Counted from the stretch's first letter, positions 34,062 through 44,022 are shown. The stretch: 64,000 nucleotides of DNA from Desulfobacula sp. (GCA_013792075.1 VMSR01000202.1:1-64000); one strand, 5' to 3'. The notes: generated by a model not told the origin, from the letters alone. Made by a program: numbers and translations.

Positions 34062-37000
34062 ATGCAAAAGCTAAATAAAAAAGACGATAAGCAGTCAGGC
34101 GAAGATCGTGTGCTTGTTATCGGCGGCGGTGTGGGCGGGATCCGGGCGGCTCTGGATCTGGCCGAATCCCGGCGCGATGTACTGCTCATAGATCAATCCT
34201 ATAGCATTGGCGGTCTGATGACCCAGCTGGACCGCACCTTTCCCACCAATAACTGTGACTTGTGCACCATTTCTCCCTTTCTGTCAGCCAGCGGCCGGGA
34301 GCGGTATCTGGAAATAAGCCCCATGACCCGGGTTGAAAAACTTGAAGGGGAAGTGGGAAATTTTACGGTAACCCTGGTCACAGAGCCCCGTTTTATTGAT
34401 GTTGATAAATGTACGGGGTGCGGAGACTGTGCCCAAAAATTTCCAAAAGCCGTCCGGTTTACCCCGGGTCTTGATCCAAGGGCACCTACCTGTATGCGGT
34501 ATCCCCAGGCAACGCACTATGCTTTTTCCATTGATATGGAAAAGGTGGAAGATATCACCCAGATTCAAAAAGTGTGCAAGGCCGATGCAATTTTATCCCA
34601 TGACCAGGTCAAACAGACCCAGATTAAAGTAGGATCTGTGATTTTGAGTGTGGGGGCAGCGCTTTTTGACCCGTCCGTTCTAGACAATTACGGCAGCGGA
34701 AAATGTCAAAATGTTGTGACCGGTCTTGAGTATGAACGGATCATGTCCGCTTCCGGTCCCTTCCAGGGAAGTCTGGTCCGGGTGTCGGACATGAAGCGGC
34801 CTAAAAAAGTTGCCTGGATTCAATGTGTCGGCTCCAGGGGCATCAATAAGGCAGATGTGCCCTATTGTTCAGGTGTCTGCTGTATGTATGCCCTGAAAGA
34901 GGCCATGGTCACAAAAGAGCGATTTCAAGAAGATATCGAAACCACTATTTTCTATATGGACATGCGGACCTATGGAAAAGACTATGAGCGATATTTTAAC
35001 CGGGCCAAGGACGAATACAATGTCAGAATGATCCGATCCCGTCCCCATTCCATTGTTGAAAATGCTGCCACCAAAGATCTTTCCATTACCTATGCCCTGG
35101 AAGAAGAAGCCATTCAGAAAACCGAAGAGTTTGATATGGTGGTTTTGTCCACCGGATTCAGGGTAGGGGATACCACCATTGACCTGGCAAAAAAGCTGGG
35201 GATTGATTTGAACGCGCACAATTTTGCCGAAACCGATCATTTTAATTCGGTGAAAACCTCCAAACCGGGTGTCTATGTCTGCGGTGTTTACGAAAGCCCC
35301 AAGGATATTCCGGAAACCATGGTCCAGGCCAGTGCAGCAGCTTCCATGGCCTCAGCCGATCTGCCCGTGATCCTTGCCCATGAGCAAATGGAAGATCTTT
35401 TTCCAATGGAGCGGGATGTGTCGGGGCAGGCGCCTAAAATAGGGGTTTTTGTCTGTGACTGCGGAATCGATATCGGCGGTGTGGTGAATGTGGGCAAGGT
35501 TATTGATTATGCACTGACAAATCCGGATGTGGCCGTTGCCAAAGCAGTCGGACACGGGTGTTCTGCCGAATCCATGGCCAAAATTGAAGCCATGATTATC
35601 GAGCACAAGCTCAATCGGGTGGTCATTGGGGGATGTTCCCCCAGAACCCATGAAAGCAAATTTCAGGATCTTCTGAAACGGGTGGGACTGAACCGGTATC
35701 TTGTGGAAATTGTCAACCTGAGAGACCAGAATACCTGGCCCCACAGGGCACAGCCCGAACAGGCCCAGGAAAAAGCCTATAAACTGCTGCAGATCGGCAT
35801 CAGCGGTGTTCGAAAAAGCCGACCCCTCATGGACAATACCCTGCCCATGAGTCAGAATGCGTTGGTGGTCGGCGGTGGGGTTACCGGAATGACCTCTGCC
35901 TTGAAACTGGCAGACCAGGGCATTCGGACCTACCTGATTGAACGGGCGCCCGCCCTTGGGGGTCTTGCCCGATCCATCCGTAAAACCATCGAAGGAGATG
36001 ATGTGCCTGCCTTTGTGGCCGGCCTGGTTGAACGCGTTACAGCCCATGAAAACATCCATGTCATGACCCGGTCTATTATTGTGGATCACAGCGGGATGCC
36101 GGGATTGTTTAAAACCGGTATTCATACAGGGCTTCGCATGAATTATATGCAGATCGACCATGGGGTAACCGTTCTGGCCACAGGCGCCCTTGCCAACCGG
36201 CCCACTGAATACGGGCTTGGAACCCTTGACAAGGTGGTCACCCAGCTGGAACTGGATTCCCTGCTGGAAGACGAAGTTGAAAAAATTGCTGCCATGGAAC
36301 AGGTGGTCATGATTCAGTGTGTGGGTTCCAGGGAGGAAAGCAATCCCAATTGTTCCCGGATCTGTTGTCAGGCGGCCATGAAAAATGCCCTGCGGATCAA
36401 GCAGATAAATCCTGAAACAGAAGTGTTTGTCCTGTATCGGGATATCCGCACCTATGGGTTCCAGGAAGATTATTACCGAGAAGCCAGAAATATCGGGGTT
36501 AAATTTATCCGGTATTCATTGAAAACAAAACCTGTCGTCCAGCAGGAAGACGGGAAGCTTCATGTGTGCGTCCATGACTTTATTTTGGGTCAGAAGATTG
36601 ACATAGAGGCCGATTGTGTCGTCTTGAGCACCGGGCTTATTGCCGATGATGAAACCACGGAAGATCTTGCCATGATTTTTCATCTGCCCAGAACCCAGGA
36701 TCATTATTTTCTGGAGGACCATGTGAAATTGCGGCCCGTTGATATGGCGGTCAGGGGATTTTTTATTGCCGGTACCACCCATTCGCCCAAGACCATTCGG
36801 GAAAGCATTACCCAGGCTCTGGCTGCGGCAGGCCGGGCCCAGACCCTTTTGTCTAAAAAGGAAATCAACCTGGGGGCAGCCATTGCCAAGGTGGACAAAA
36901 ACAAATGTGCCTCCTGCCTGGTCTGTGTGCGGGCATGTCCCTTTGACATTCCCTTTATCAATGCAGACGGGTATTCACAGATAGATCCTGATAAATGTCA

Positions 37001-37112
37001 GGGATGCGGCGTATGTGCAGCTGACTGTCCGGCAAAGGCAATTCAGCTTTTGGCCTATGAGGATGATCAGATCCTGGCAAAATTAGATGGCTTATTTGAG
37101 AGGGTTAACTAA
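34062..37112 (+). CDS. hdrA: HdrA-type FAD/iron-sulfur electron-transfer protein with two flavin modules
   Basis: 1016 residues, much longer than methanogen HdrA (about 650). An N-terminal FAD motif GGGVGGIRAALDLAE (about 20-35) is followed by the Cys-rich TNNCDLC element and a ferredoxin motif CTGCGDC (about 113). A central region carries IGVFVCDCGIDIGGVVN. A second FAD motif GGGVTGMTSALKLAD starts near residue 605. Two ferredoxin clusters end the protein, CASCLVCVRAC and CQGCGVCAADC (about 948-995). In related systems HdrA carries the bifurcating flavin between NADH or H2, ferredoxin and a second acceptor. It is coupled (TAATG) to mvhD and followed by metV and metF, which suggests electron flow to or from methylene-tetrahydrofolate reductase. 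No hdrB or hdrC gene is present here. Confidence 0.9.
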   Translation: MQKLNKKDDKQSGEDRVLVIGGGVGGIRAALDLAESRRDVLLIDQSYSIGGLMTQLDRTFPTNNCDLCTISPFLSASGRERYLEISPMTRVEKLEGEVGNFTVTLVTEPRFIDVDKCTGCGDCAQKFPKAVRFTPGLDPRAPTCMRYPQATHYAFSIDMEKVEDITQIQKVCKADAILSHDQVKQTQIKVGSVILSVGAALFDPSVLDNYGSGKCQNVVTGLEYERIMSASGPFQGSLVRVSDMKRPKKVAWIQCVGSRGINKADVPYCSGVCCMYALKEAMVTKERFQEDIETTIFYMDMRTYGKDYERYFNRAKDEYNVRMIRSRPHSIVENAATKDLSITYALEEEAIQKTEEFDMVVLSTGFRVGDTTIDLAKKLGIDLNAHNFAETDHFNSVKTSKPGVYVCGVYESPKDIPETMVQASAAASMASADLPVILAHEQMEDLFPMERDVSGQAPKIGVFVCDCGIDIGGVVNVGKVIDYALTNPDVAVAKAVGHGCSAESMAKIEAMIIEHKLNRVVIGGCSPRTHESKFQDLLKRVGLNRYLVEIVNLRDQNTWPHRAQPEQAQEKAYKLLQIGISGVRKSRPLMDNTLPMSQNALVVGGGVTGMTSALKLADQGIRTYLIERAPALGGLARSIRKTIEGDDVPAFVAGLVERVTAHENIHVMTRSIIVDHSGMPGLFKTGIHTGLRMNYMQIDHGVTVLATGALANRPTEYGLGTLDKVVTQLELDSLLEDEVEKIAAMEQVVMIQCVGSREESNPNCSRICCQAAMKNALRIKQINPETEVFVLYRDIRTYGFQEDYYREARNIGVKFIRYSLKTKPVVQQEDGKLHVCVHDFILGQKIDIEADCVVLSTGLIADDETTEDLAMIFHLPRTQDHYFLEDHVKLRPVDMAVRGFFIAGTTHSPKTIRESITQALAAAGRAQTLLSKKEINLGAAIAKVDKNKCASCLVCVRACPFDIPFINADGYSQIDPDKCQGCGVCAADCPAKAIQLLAYEDDQILAKLDGLFERVN

Positions 37113-37549
37113 TGGAAAACTTTGAACCGGAAATTGTTGCATTCTGTTGCCACTATTGTGCATACACGGCTGCAGACATGGCCGGAAGTAAACGGATATC
37201 CTATCCGTCCAATGTAAAAATCATCCGGGTGCCCTGTACGGGTAAGGTGGATGCGATTCATATAATGAAAGCCCTTGAAAAAGGGGCGGACGGCGTTTAT
37301 GTGGCAGGCTGCCTGGAAGGAGACTGTCACTTTAAAACCGGCAATACCCGGGCAAAACAACGGGTTGACCGGGTGAAAAAAATTCTTGAGGATCTGGGAT
37401 GGGAACCTGAAAGGGTGGCCATGATCAATATGTCCGCCGGAATGGGCGAACGATTTGCCAAGACAGCCCTTGAATTTACACAAACAATAAAAACCCTGGG
37501 CCCGAATCCTGTTCGTCACGCAAAAACAGAAACGCAGGCCGTGGGTTAA
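37112..37549 (+). CDS. mvhD: MvhD/FrhD-type [2Fe-2S] electron-transfer subunit
   Basis: 145 residues, family-sized. Cysteines in FCCHYCAYTAADMAG (about 8-18), RVPCTGKVD (about 47) and GCLEGDCHF (about 70-76) form the [2Fe-2S] site that links HdrA to an electron donor such as hydrogenase or formate dehydrogenase. Its ATG overlaps the hdrA stop by one base, so stoichiometric synthesis is likely. The family often carries selenocysteine in other sulfate reducers, but here all positions are Cys codons. Confidence 0.92.
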   Translation: MENFEPEIVAFCCHYCAYTAADMAGSKRISYPSNVKIIRVPCTGKVDAIHIMKALEKGADGVYVAGCLEGDCHFKTGNTRAKQRVDRVKKILEDLGWEPERVAMINMSAGMGERFAKTALEFTQTIKTLGPNPVRHAKTETQAVG

Positions 37550-37573
37550 ACATAAAATTTTTGGAGAGAAAAA

Positions 37574-38242
37574 ATGATAACAGCAGAACAAAAACCAATG
37601 CAGGAAATTATCCGGTATCTGGCGCCCTATAGCAAAATTCTTCTGGTCGGGTGTAACGAATGTGTCACTGTCTGTGCTGCCGGCGGTAGAAAAGAGGTGG
37701 GTCTTCTGGCCTCCGCCCTTCACCTGAACAGTCTCAAACAGGGGAAAACCATTGATATAAAAGAGATTACCCTGGAAAGACAATGCGACCCGGAATATGT
37801 TGAAGAGCTGACCGCCTATATTGACGGTGCAGACGCAGTCCTGTCCATGGCCTGTGGATGCGGGGTTCAGTCCATTGCCACCCGTTTCAAAGAGGCCCAT
37901 GTTTATCCGGCGGTGAATACCAAGTTTATGGGAGCCTCCTTAAGCCAGGGGGTTTGGGCGGAAAGATGTCAGGGATGCGGCGACTGCATGCTGGGAATTA
38001 CCGCCGGCATCTGTCCTGTTTCCAGATGTTCCAAAAGCCTTTTGAACGGACCCTGCGGTGGTACTTCCAACGGCCAGTGCGAAATCGGTCCGGAAACCGA
38101 TTGTGCCTGGAGATTGATCTGGGAGCGTCTCAAAGCGTTGGGCATCCAGGACCGGTATGAAGAATTGAATGATGCAAAAGACTGGAGACCTGCCGGCGGT
38201 GCCGGGCCCAGAAAAATTATCAGAGAGGATTTGGCACTATGA
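37574..38242 (+). CDS. metV: MetV-type partner of methylenetetrahydrofolate reductase
   Basis: 222 residues. The N-terminal part has VGCNECVTVC (about 25-34). The C-terminal part is the MetV/MTHFR-C zinc- or Fe-S-binding module with CGCGVQ, CQGCGDC, CPVSRCSKSLLNGPCGG and CEIGPETDCAW. In acetogens MetV pairs with MetF and connects it to HdrABC-MvhD, making methylene-tetrahydrofolate reduction part of an electron-bifurcating or ferredoxin/NADH-linked complex. It overlaps metF by four bases (ATGA). GGAGAG precedes the start. Confidence 0.9.
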   Translation: MITAEQKPMQEIIRYLAPYSKILLVGCNECVTVCAAGGRKEVGLLASALHLNSLKQGKTIDIKEITLERQCDPEYVEELTAYIDGADAVLSMACGCGVQSIATRFKEAHVYPAVNTKFMGASLSQGVWAERCQGCGDCMLGITAGICPVSRCSKSLLNGPCGGTSNGQCEIGPETDCAWRLIWERLKALGIQDRYEELNDAKDWRPAGGAGPRKIIREDLAL

Positions 38243-39162
38243 AGACGACAAGCAGACTGGAACGCGTATTGGCATCTGGAGCAATGGCAGTTACCTCCGA
38301 GGTAGGACCGCCCAGGGGCGTCGATGTTGACAGCGTAAGAACAAAAGCAAATATGATCAAAGACCATGTGGACGGTATCAATGTCACGGACAACCAGACC
38401 GCCATGGTCAGGATGTCGTCCATGGCTGCCGGTATCGTTATCAAGCAGATGGGCCTGGATCCCATTATTCAGATGGTTACCCGGGATCGAAACCGTCTGG
38501 CCATGCAGAGTGAAGTGATTGGTGCTGCAGCCTTTGGCATTGACACCATGCTCTGTCTTTCCGGTGACCATCCCAAATTTGGTGACCACCCCATGGCCAA
38601 GGGGGTTTATGATATTGACTCGGTCCAGCTGATCCAGTGTGTGAAAAAAATGCGGGATGAAGGAAAGTTCCAGGGCGGGGCGGAAATGAAGGGAAATCCA
38701 AAAATGTTCATAGGGGCCGCAGCCAACCCGTTTGCCGACCCTTTTGAACTTCGGGTCATGCGTTTGGCCAAAAAAGTAAAAGCAGGTGTTGACTTTGTTC
38801 AGACTCAGTGTATTTTTAATCTTGATAAATTTGAAGCCTGGATGGATGGTGTGGAAGAACGGGGACTGGACAAACAGGTCCATATCCTTGCCGGTATTAC
38901 CCCCATGAAATCGGTGGGCATGGCCCGGTATATGAAAAACAGGGTTCCGGGTATGGATGTACCCGACGAGGTCATCAAGCGCATGGCTGGGGTTAGCAAA
39001 GAACAGCAGCCTGAAGAAGGTATTAAAATTGCCGTGGAATCCATGGAAAGACTCAAAGAAAGAAAGGGTGTTCATGGGTTTCACATTATGGCCATTGAAT
39101 GGGAAGAGCGGGTGGCCGAAATTGTTGAAAAAGCAGGAATGTACCCAAGGCCCCAGGTATAA
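38239..39162 (+). CDS. metF: Methylenetetrahydrofolate reductase (MetF of the MetVF pair)
   Basis: 307 residues: TSEVGPPRGVDVDSVR start with the catalytic Glu in the T-S-E strand, a D-N-Q motif in GINVTDNQTA, the RDRNRLAMQSEVIGAAAFGI helix, and CLSGDHPKFGDHP for substrate and FAD. It ends in the C-terminal barrel strands (HILAGITPMKSVGMARYM). It oxidises methyl-tetrahydrofolate when the organism runs the Wood-Ljungdahl pathway oxidatively, or reduces methylene-tetrahydrofolate in autotrophy. It is translationally coupled to metV and lies in the hdrA-mvhD-metV-metF operon. Confidence 0.92.
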   Translation: MKTTSRLERVLASGAMAVTSEVGPPRGVDVDSVRTKANMIKDHVDGINVTDNQTAMVRMSSMAAGIVIKQMGLDPIIQMVTRDRNRLAMQSEVIGAAAFGIDTMLCLSGDHPKFGDHPMAKGVYDIDSVQLIQCVKKMRDEGKFQGGAEMKGNPKMFIGAAANPFADPFELRVMRLAKKVKAGVDFVQTQCIFNLDKFEAWMDGVEERGLDKQVHILAGITPMKSVGMARYMKNRVPGMDVPDEVIKRMAGVSKEQQPEEGIKIAVESMERLKERKGVHGFHIMAIEWEERVAEIVEKAGMYPRPQV

Positions 39163-39257
39163 AAAAATAGGTATAAAAATCGGGTATCAAAATTTAAGTT
39201 TATTAAATTAGGATAATTTTCTGTCCCTGTAGGACAAAAACAAAAGGAGATCTTAAC

Positions 39258-39644
39258 ATGAGCCAAAAAAAACTCATTTTAGTCGTTGATGATGATCCGG
39301 ATTTAGTGGAAGCCGTATCCATGAAACTTGAAGCAAAGTCATATCGGGTTGAAAAAGCCTATGACGGCGTAGAAGCCATGGATAAAATCAAACAGGAAAA
39401 ACCCGCTGTGGTGATCCTTGATGTCATGATGCCCCGGAAAAACGGCTGGGAAGTCTGTGAAGAGATTAAAAACAGTGCAGAACTTAAAGACATTGCAGTC
39501 GTCCTTTTGACAGCCGTGGCAGACTCGGTCAAAACAACCAGTTATACCCACCACGATGGGAAAACCACCCTTGCCGATGATTATGTTCCCAAGCCCATTG
39601 ATCTGGATGAGCTAATGGAGATCGTGGCCGACCATTGTAAGTAA
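39258..39644 (+). CDS. Single-domain CheY-like response regulator
   Basis: 128 residues, a receiver only: Asp pair in VVDDDPD (about 9-15), acceptor Asp55 in VILDVMMPRKNG, Thr in LLTAVAD, and Lys in PKPID near residue 113. It has an insert-like loop SVKTTSYTHHDGKTTLADDY before the Lys, longer than in CheY. It has no output domain, so it works as a phosphorelay or protein-binding switch. Strong AAAAGGAGATC site. It opens the rightward signalling block and could be co-transcribed with the metVF operon 95 bases upstream. Confidence 0.88.
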   Translation: MSQKKLILVVDDDPDLVEAVSMKLEAKSYRVEKAYDGVEAMDKIKQEKPAVVILDVMMPRKNGWEVCEEIKNSAELKDIAVVLLTAVADSVKTTSYTHHDGKTTLADDYVPKPIDLDELMEIVADHCK

Positions 39645-39734
39645 GATTTTGTTTTAATTTGTCCTGCTGATCCGGGTGGGATACAAATGGGGGAGATGCC
39701 CTGAAAATGCTTCTCCCCGTATTTTGTCCATCCG

Positions 39735-40769
39735 ATGCAAGAGGTGTTTTTTATCATTCCCATGAACTTATCCCAGATTAAAATTAATGGTATCCGCCTG
39801 AATTCAGGATTGGTACAGGCTTTTCAACAGACGGATACACGGGATGCAAGTCCTCCAATTCCACTTTATCAGGGGCTTGCCCGGGACCGGACGAACATTT
39901 CCTGCCTGGGACTTCGGACCGATGGTTTCAAAACTTGCATATTCTGCTGTCATGATCCAAAATCCCAAGGGCAACCCGAAGACCCGGATCAGGATGGCAC
40001 CCGTATTCTTGATGTCTGTACGGTCTCTGTCTATCCCCACCATTCCAGCCTGAATACCCTGGGATTTTTAATGGGGCTCTTTGGAGAAAAAAAGATGGCC
40101 TTCCGGCAGATGGTCTCTTCCAATGCCATGATATCCTTTGTTGTCAAAGCCGATCAAAAAAGGGTTCTGGCGGTTTTGGAGCAGGCCTTTGAATTGCCCT
40201 GCACCCATACCCCGTTCCATCAGAATTTTAATGACGAAACAGCAGCCTTTGTCAAAAAAAGGTATTCGGAAACCCGGGCCACCTATGTTGAAGAAAAAAT
40301 AAAAACCTATGGGTTTCAAATGGAATCCGGCCTGGAAATGCTTGAGATCCCGTGTGACCCCACTCAACCGGCCCAGCTTTCGGTCTGCGGCAAATCACTT
40401 CAATCGCTTGCAGCGGGGGGAAAAAAATTTTATTTTACCTGCGCCATGGCCACGGCAAATAATTCAGGGCGTCTATTCTGCCTGACAGATCCGTTGACAC
40501 CCCAGGATCGGAAGGCGTTTGTTTCCCAGGTAAAGGCAACAGGCAGTTCCGATGACAGCCGGTTTTCAATGGTTGATCTCATTGGATTTCACGGTCCCCA
40601 TTTCGGAGACAGGTTTGGCATCTTTAACACAGCCATGGCGTGTTTAACGGCCGCATCCATACCGGTTCTTCTGGCCGGATGCACCGGCGCAAGTATCTGT
40701 ATGGTTTTGCCTGCCACATTTGGGGAGCATGCCCTGCCGGCACTGGCCGAAGGATTTGAGACCCCATGA
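39735..40769 (+). CDS. Tandem ACT-domain regulatory protein
   Basis: 344 residues (or 334 if ATG 39765 is used; neither start has a good ribosome-binding site). After a 90-residue N-terminal part there is an ACT-like domain: TVSVYPHHSSLNTLGFLMGLFGEKKMAFRQMVSSNAMISFVV, which follows the strand-helix-strand and SS-x-ISFVV pattern of aspartokinase-type ACT repeats. A second copy is likely at about 265-335 (FSMVDLIGFHGPHFGDRFGIFNTAMACLTAASIPVLLAGCTGASICMVL). ACT domains bind amino acids or other small ligands. Its stop overlaps the start of a histidine kinase (ATGA), so it may feed a metabolite signal to that kinase. No enzyme domain seen. Confidence 0.6.
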   Translation: MQEVFFIIPMNLSQIKINGIRLNSGLVQAFQQTDTRDASPPIPLYQGLARDRTNISCLGLRTDGFKTCIFCCHDPKSQGQPEDPDQDGTRILDVCTVSVYPHHSSLNTLGFLMGLFGEKKMAFRQMVSSNAMISFVVKADQKRVLAVLEQAFELPCTHTPFHQNFNDETAAFVKKRYSETRATYVEEKIKTYGFQMESGLEMLEIPCDPTQPAQLSVCGKSLQSLAAGGKKFYFTCAMATANNSGRLFCLTDPLTPQDRKAFVSQVKATGSSDDSRFSMVDLIGFHGPHFGDRFGIFNTAMACLTAASIPVLLAGCTGASICMVLPATFGEHALPALAEGFETP

Positions 40770-42292
40770 ACAGTGATGCTAACTTTACCCCGGATGAACT
40801 TTTCTGGCGGACCCGTATTTTTGATTCATTGTCCTATCCCAGTGTGGTGATTTCGCCGGACAAAAAGATAGTGGGTGCCAATAAAAAATTTTATGACACC
40901 TATAAACTTTCCAGTGAAGAACTTTTGGAAAAAAAATGCTTCCACACCTTCTTGTACAAGGACACCCCCTGTAACTCCGAAGATTGCCCCATATCCGTGG
41001 TGCTCAAAAACAAAGAGGTTCATTCCTATACCATCAAACACCAGTACAAATGGGAGGAACGAGTTTTTTCTCCCATCTTTGATGATGATGGTGAGGTGGC
41101 CTTTGTTATTTCAAGTATCCGGGACATTACACGGACCAAATCCCTTGAGAACCAGCTCATCGGTGTCAAGGAATTCATCAGCCGGGTGATCTATTCTTCT
41201 GCCTCTGCCATTGTGGCTGCCGATCGCCAGGGCAATATTGAATTGATGAATTCCGTGGCAAAGGAATTGTTTGGCGATTATAACGGAGGAGAGGGCAAAA
41301 TCAAGCATACGGCCCAGCTCTATCCACCGGGCAAAGCCAAGGAAATCATGCGGATGCTCCGGGATGAAAAAATCGGTGGAAAAGGAAAACTGATCATTCC
41401 CCGGACCACCATCGTCAATGCCAGGGGAGAAGAGATCGAAGTGGAAATGTCTGCGGCCATTATCTATGATGACACGGGTGAAGAATCCGCTACCATGGCT
41501 ATCTACAATGATCTAAAAGACAGGATCAAGGTGGAAAAAGAGCTTAAGTTTACCCAGAAACAGCTGGCACAATCGGAAAAAATGGCCTCCCTGGGCCAAT
41601 TGGCGGCAGGGGTCGCCCACGAAATCAACAACCCCCTTACAGGGGTCTTGTTCTATGCCAGCCTTCTGTTGGAACGCAAGGACCTGGATGAGGGGGCAAA
41701 GGAAGATTTACGCTATATTGTGGAAGACGCAAACCGGTGCAAGAATATTGTAAAAAGCCTTCTGGTCTACAGCCGGAGTGCGGATTCCAAGAAAAATATT
41801 GTCCAGATCAATGAAATTGTAAAACAAAGCCTCAAGCTGGTCCGGGATCAGAAAAAATTTCGAAACATAAAGATTATTCGGTATCTGGCAGATGGAATGA
41901 TGCTGATCAATGCCGATACCAATAAGCTCAACCAGGTGATTATCAACCTGGTCATCAATGCGGCCGATGCCATGAAGGGCAGCGGTAAAATCACCCTGAA
42001 TACCTATAAGGACAATCTTCATAAACTGGTTTTTCTGGAAATAACAGACACAGGGGAAGGCATTCCCCGGGAGAATTTGTCGAAAATTTTTGATCCGTTT
42101 TTTACCACAAAGGACGTGGGGAAAAGTACGGGGCTTGGGTTGAGCATTGTTTATGGGATCATAGAAGAGCACGGCGCCCAGATCAGCGTAAAAAAAACCG
42201 GGGCCAAGGGAACCACCTTTATTATAGAGTTTCCCATGTATGTTCCCCAGGATGAAAGGCCGGCCCTGTGCAGCCCTCCTGGGGGAAAATAA
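40766..42292 (+). CDS. Cytoplasmic PAS-PAS histidine kinase
   Basis: 508 residues, no membrane helix. Two PAS-like domains (about 15-130 with a C-x-ED-C-type segment CNSEDCPISVVL, and about 140-258), then the dimerisation domain with His285 in GVAHEINNPLTG, and an ATPase domain (about 385-495) with NLVINAADAMKG, DTGEGIP and GLGLSIV. The first PAS contains Cys residues at about 61, 70 and 75 that could bind a metal, haem or Fe-S group; this is inference. It is coupled to the ACT-domain gene upstream and lies 50 bases before the REC-PAS kinase. Confidence 0.88.
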   Translation: MNSDANFTPDELFWRTRIFDSLSYPSVVISPDKKIVGANKKFYDTYKLSSEELLEKKCFHTFLYKDTPCNSEDCPISVVLKNKEVHSYTIKHQYKWEERVFSPIFDDDGEVAFVISSIRDITRTKSLENQLIGVKEFISRVIYSSASAIVAADRQGNIELMNSVAKELFGDYNGGEGKIKHTAQLYPPGKAKEIMRMLRDEKIGGKGKLIIPRTTIVNARGEEIEVEMSAAIIYDDTGEESATMAIYNDLKDRIKVEKELKFTQKQLAQSEKMASLGQLAAGVAHEINNPLTGVLFYASLLLERKDLDEGAKEDLRYIVEDANRCKNIVKSLLVYSRSADSKKNIVQINEIVKQSLKLVRDQKKFRNIKIIRYLADGMMLINADTNKLNQVIINLVINAADAMKGSGKITLNTYKDNLHKLVFLEITDTGEGIPRENLSKIFDPFFTTKDVGKSTGLGLSIVYGIIEEHGAQISVKKTGAKGTTFIIEFPMYVPQDERPALCSPPGGK

Positions 42293-42342
42293 TTTAATTG
42301 AATACAAAGTGTCTGAACATGACACAGATGAATGGATAAACA

Positions 42343-43875
42343 ATGGAAGAAAAAAATAAACCAATGGTATCGGAGACACCTTCTACACAGGCTCCATTGC
42401 GACAAATTGTAAAAGATGTTTTTTTCCAGCCCCGGGTCCTGGTGGTGGATGATGAAGAACGCATACAAAAGGCCTGCCAGCGGTTGTTGATCGAAGAGGG
42501 CTGTGAAGTGGATGTTGCAGGAAACGGGATCCAGGGCCTGAAAATGATTGAGGAACGGCACTATGATATCGTGCTGTTGGACCTGATGATGCCCGGCATG
42601 TCCGGCCTGGATGTGCTTTCGGATCTCAAATCCCGGCATCCGGATACCGTTGTCATTATTATCACCGGATATGCCACCCTGGAGCATTCCATTGAAACAA
42701 TGAAAAAAGGGGCTTTTGATTTTTTATCCAAGCCCTTTGATCCCCAGGAGCTCAGGAAGGTGATCGCCAAGGCTGTCGAGTTTATCCGGACACTCCAGGA
42801 TATTACCACTGAGAAATCGCGTATGCGGGTGATGATCAATACCCTGAGGGACGGGGTATTAACCACAGATCACCAGAAACGGGTGGCCCTTGCCAATCCG
42901 GCTTGCTTAAAGATGCTGGGCTGCCATAAGCGATCGGTCATTGGACGCCTGGTGTCCGATGTCATTGATGAGCCCACGGTCCTTGGTATGATTGACAAGG
43001 CCATCGCCCAGCCCAAGGAAATGTTTTCTGAGATTACCGAAGAAATTTGTATCCCAGCGGAAAAAGGGACAGATGATCTGATCATCGGTGTCCGGTGTAT
43101 TCCTTTCAGGGATCGGTTAAACCGGAATCTGGGGACGGTTACGGTTTTTCATGATATTACGGCCTTGAAAAAAGAGGATCAGCTCAAGTCGGATTTTGTT
43201 TCCATGGTGGCCCATGAAATAAAAAGCCCTTTAAACTCTGTCCTCATGCAGCTGAATGTGGTTCTGGACGGCCTGGCGGGGGAAGTTACCGAGAAACAGA
43301 GAGATATTCTGACCAGAAGTTCTGCGAAAATAAAATCTTTGACCGAACTTGCTTCCGAGCTTTTAGATCTGGCCAAGATCGAATCCGGCCTTATCAACCA
43401 GGAAAGGGAAGAACTGAACCTGGAAGTATTGATCAAGGATCATGTCAGTCTATACAGGGGCAAGGCCGATGAAAAGTCCATACATCTTATCCGCAGACCT
43501 GCTGAAAAAGATCATTTTATCATGGGAAACCGGATGAATATGGAAGAAGTTTTGTCCAACCTGATTTCCAACGCCATCCGCTATACCCCGGCTGGAGGGA
43601 AAATTGAGGTATGGGCAGATGAAACAAGCGATTGTACCATGGTCCACGTTGCAGACACAGGCTTTGGGATACCGGCCGATTCCCTTGAAAATATTTTTGA
43701 GCGGTTCTATCGGGTCAAAAATGAAAAAACACGGTTTATAAACGGTACAGGGCTTGGGCTTGCCATTGTGAAAAGTATTGTGGAATCCCACCATGGAACC
43801 ATCCATGTAGAGTCGGTGGTGGACCAGGGAACCCAGTTTACCATTTGCCTGCCAAAGACCAGCTATAAAATTTAG
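42343..43875 (+). CDS. Receiver-PAS-histidine kinase
   Basis: 510 residues: N-terminal receiver (about 28-145) with acceptor Asp80 in LLDLMMPGMSG and Lys in SKPFD, PAS-like domain about 165-280, dimerisation domain with His291 in MVAHEIKSPLNS, and an ATPase domain (about 395-508) with NLISNAIRYTP, DTGFGIP and GTGLGLAIV. A receiver placed before the kinase suggests that it is controlled by another kinase, probably the one encoded just upstream. No membrane segments. Confidence 0.88.
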   Translation: MEEKNKPMVSETPSTQAPLRQIVKDVFFQPRVLVVDDEERIQKACQRLLIEEGCEVDVAGNGIQGLKMIEERHYDIVLLDLMMPGMSGLDVLSDLKSRHPDTVVIIITGYATLEHSIETMKKGAFDFLSKPFDPQELRKVIAKAVEFIRTLQDITTEKSRMRVMINTLRDGVLTTDHQKRVALANPACLKMLGCHKRSVIGRLVSDVIDEPTVLGMIDKAIAQPKEMFSEITEEICIPAEKGTDDLIIGVRCIPFRDRLNRNLGTVTVFHDITALKKEDQLKSDFVSMVAHEIKSPLNSVLMQLNVVLDGLAGEVTEKQRDILTRSSAKIKSLTELASELLDLAKIESGLINQEREELNLEVLIKDHVSLYRGKADEKSIHLIRRPAEKDHFIMGNRMNMEEVLSNLISNAIRYTPAGGKIEVWADETSDCTMVHVADTGFGIPADSLENIFERFYRVKNEKTRFINGTGLGLAIVKSIVESHHGTIHVESVVDQGTQFTICLPKTSYKI

Positions 43876-44022
43876 CCATATCCATCTGCAAATATTTTTT
43901 TAAAGAATACGCCGGTTCCGGAAGGAGCGGGCTTTTGCCATTGTTATTTTTTTTCTTGTTATTGGGAGAAAAAAAACATATTCAGATAAAAAATATTTTT
44001 TTTATATTAAACAGGATTTAGC

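Noticed and set aside
37969-39084. 371-codon leftward open frame
   Set aside because: Antisense to metV and metF, which have clear motifs.
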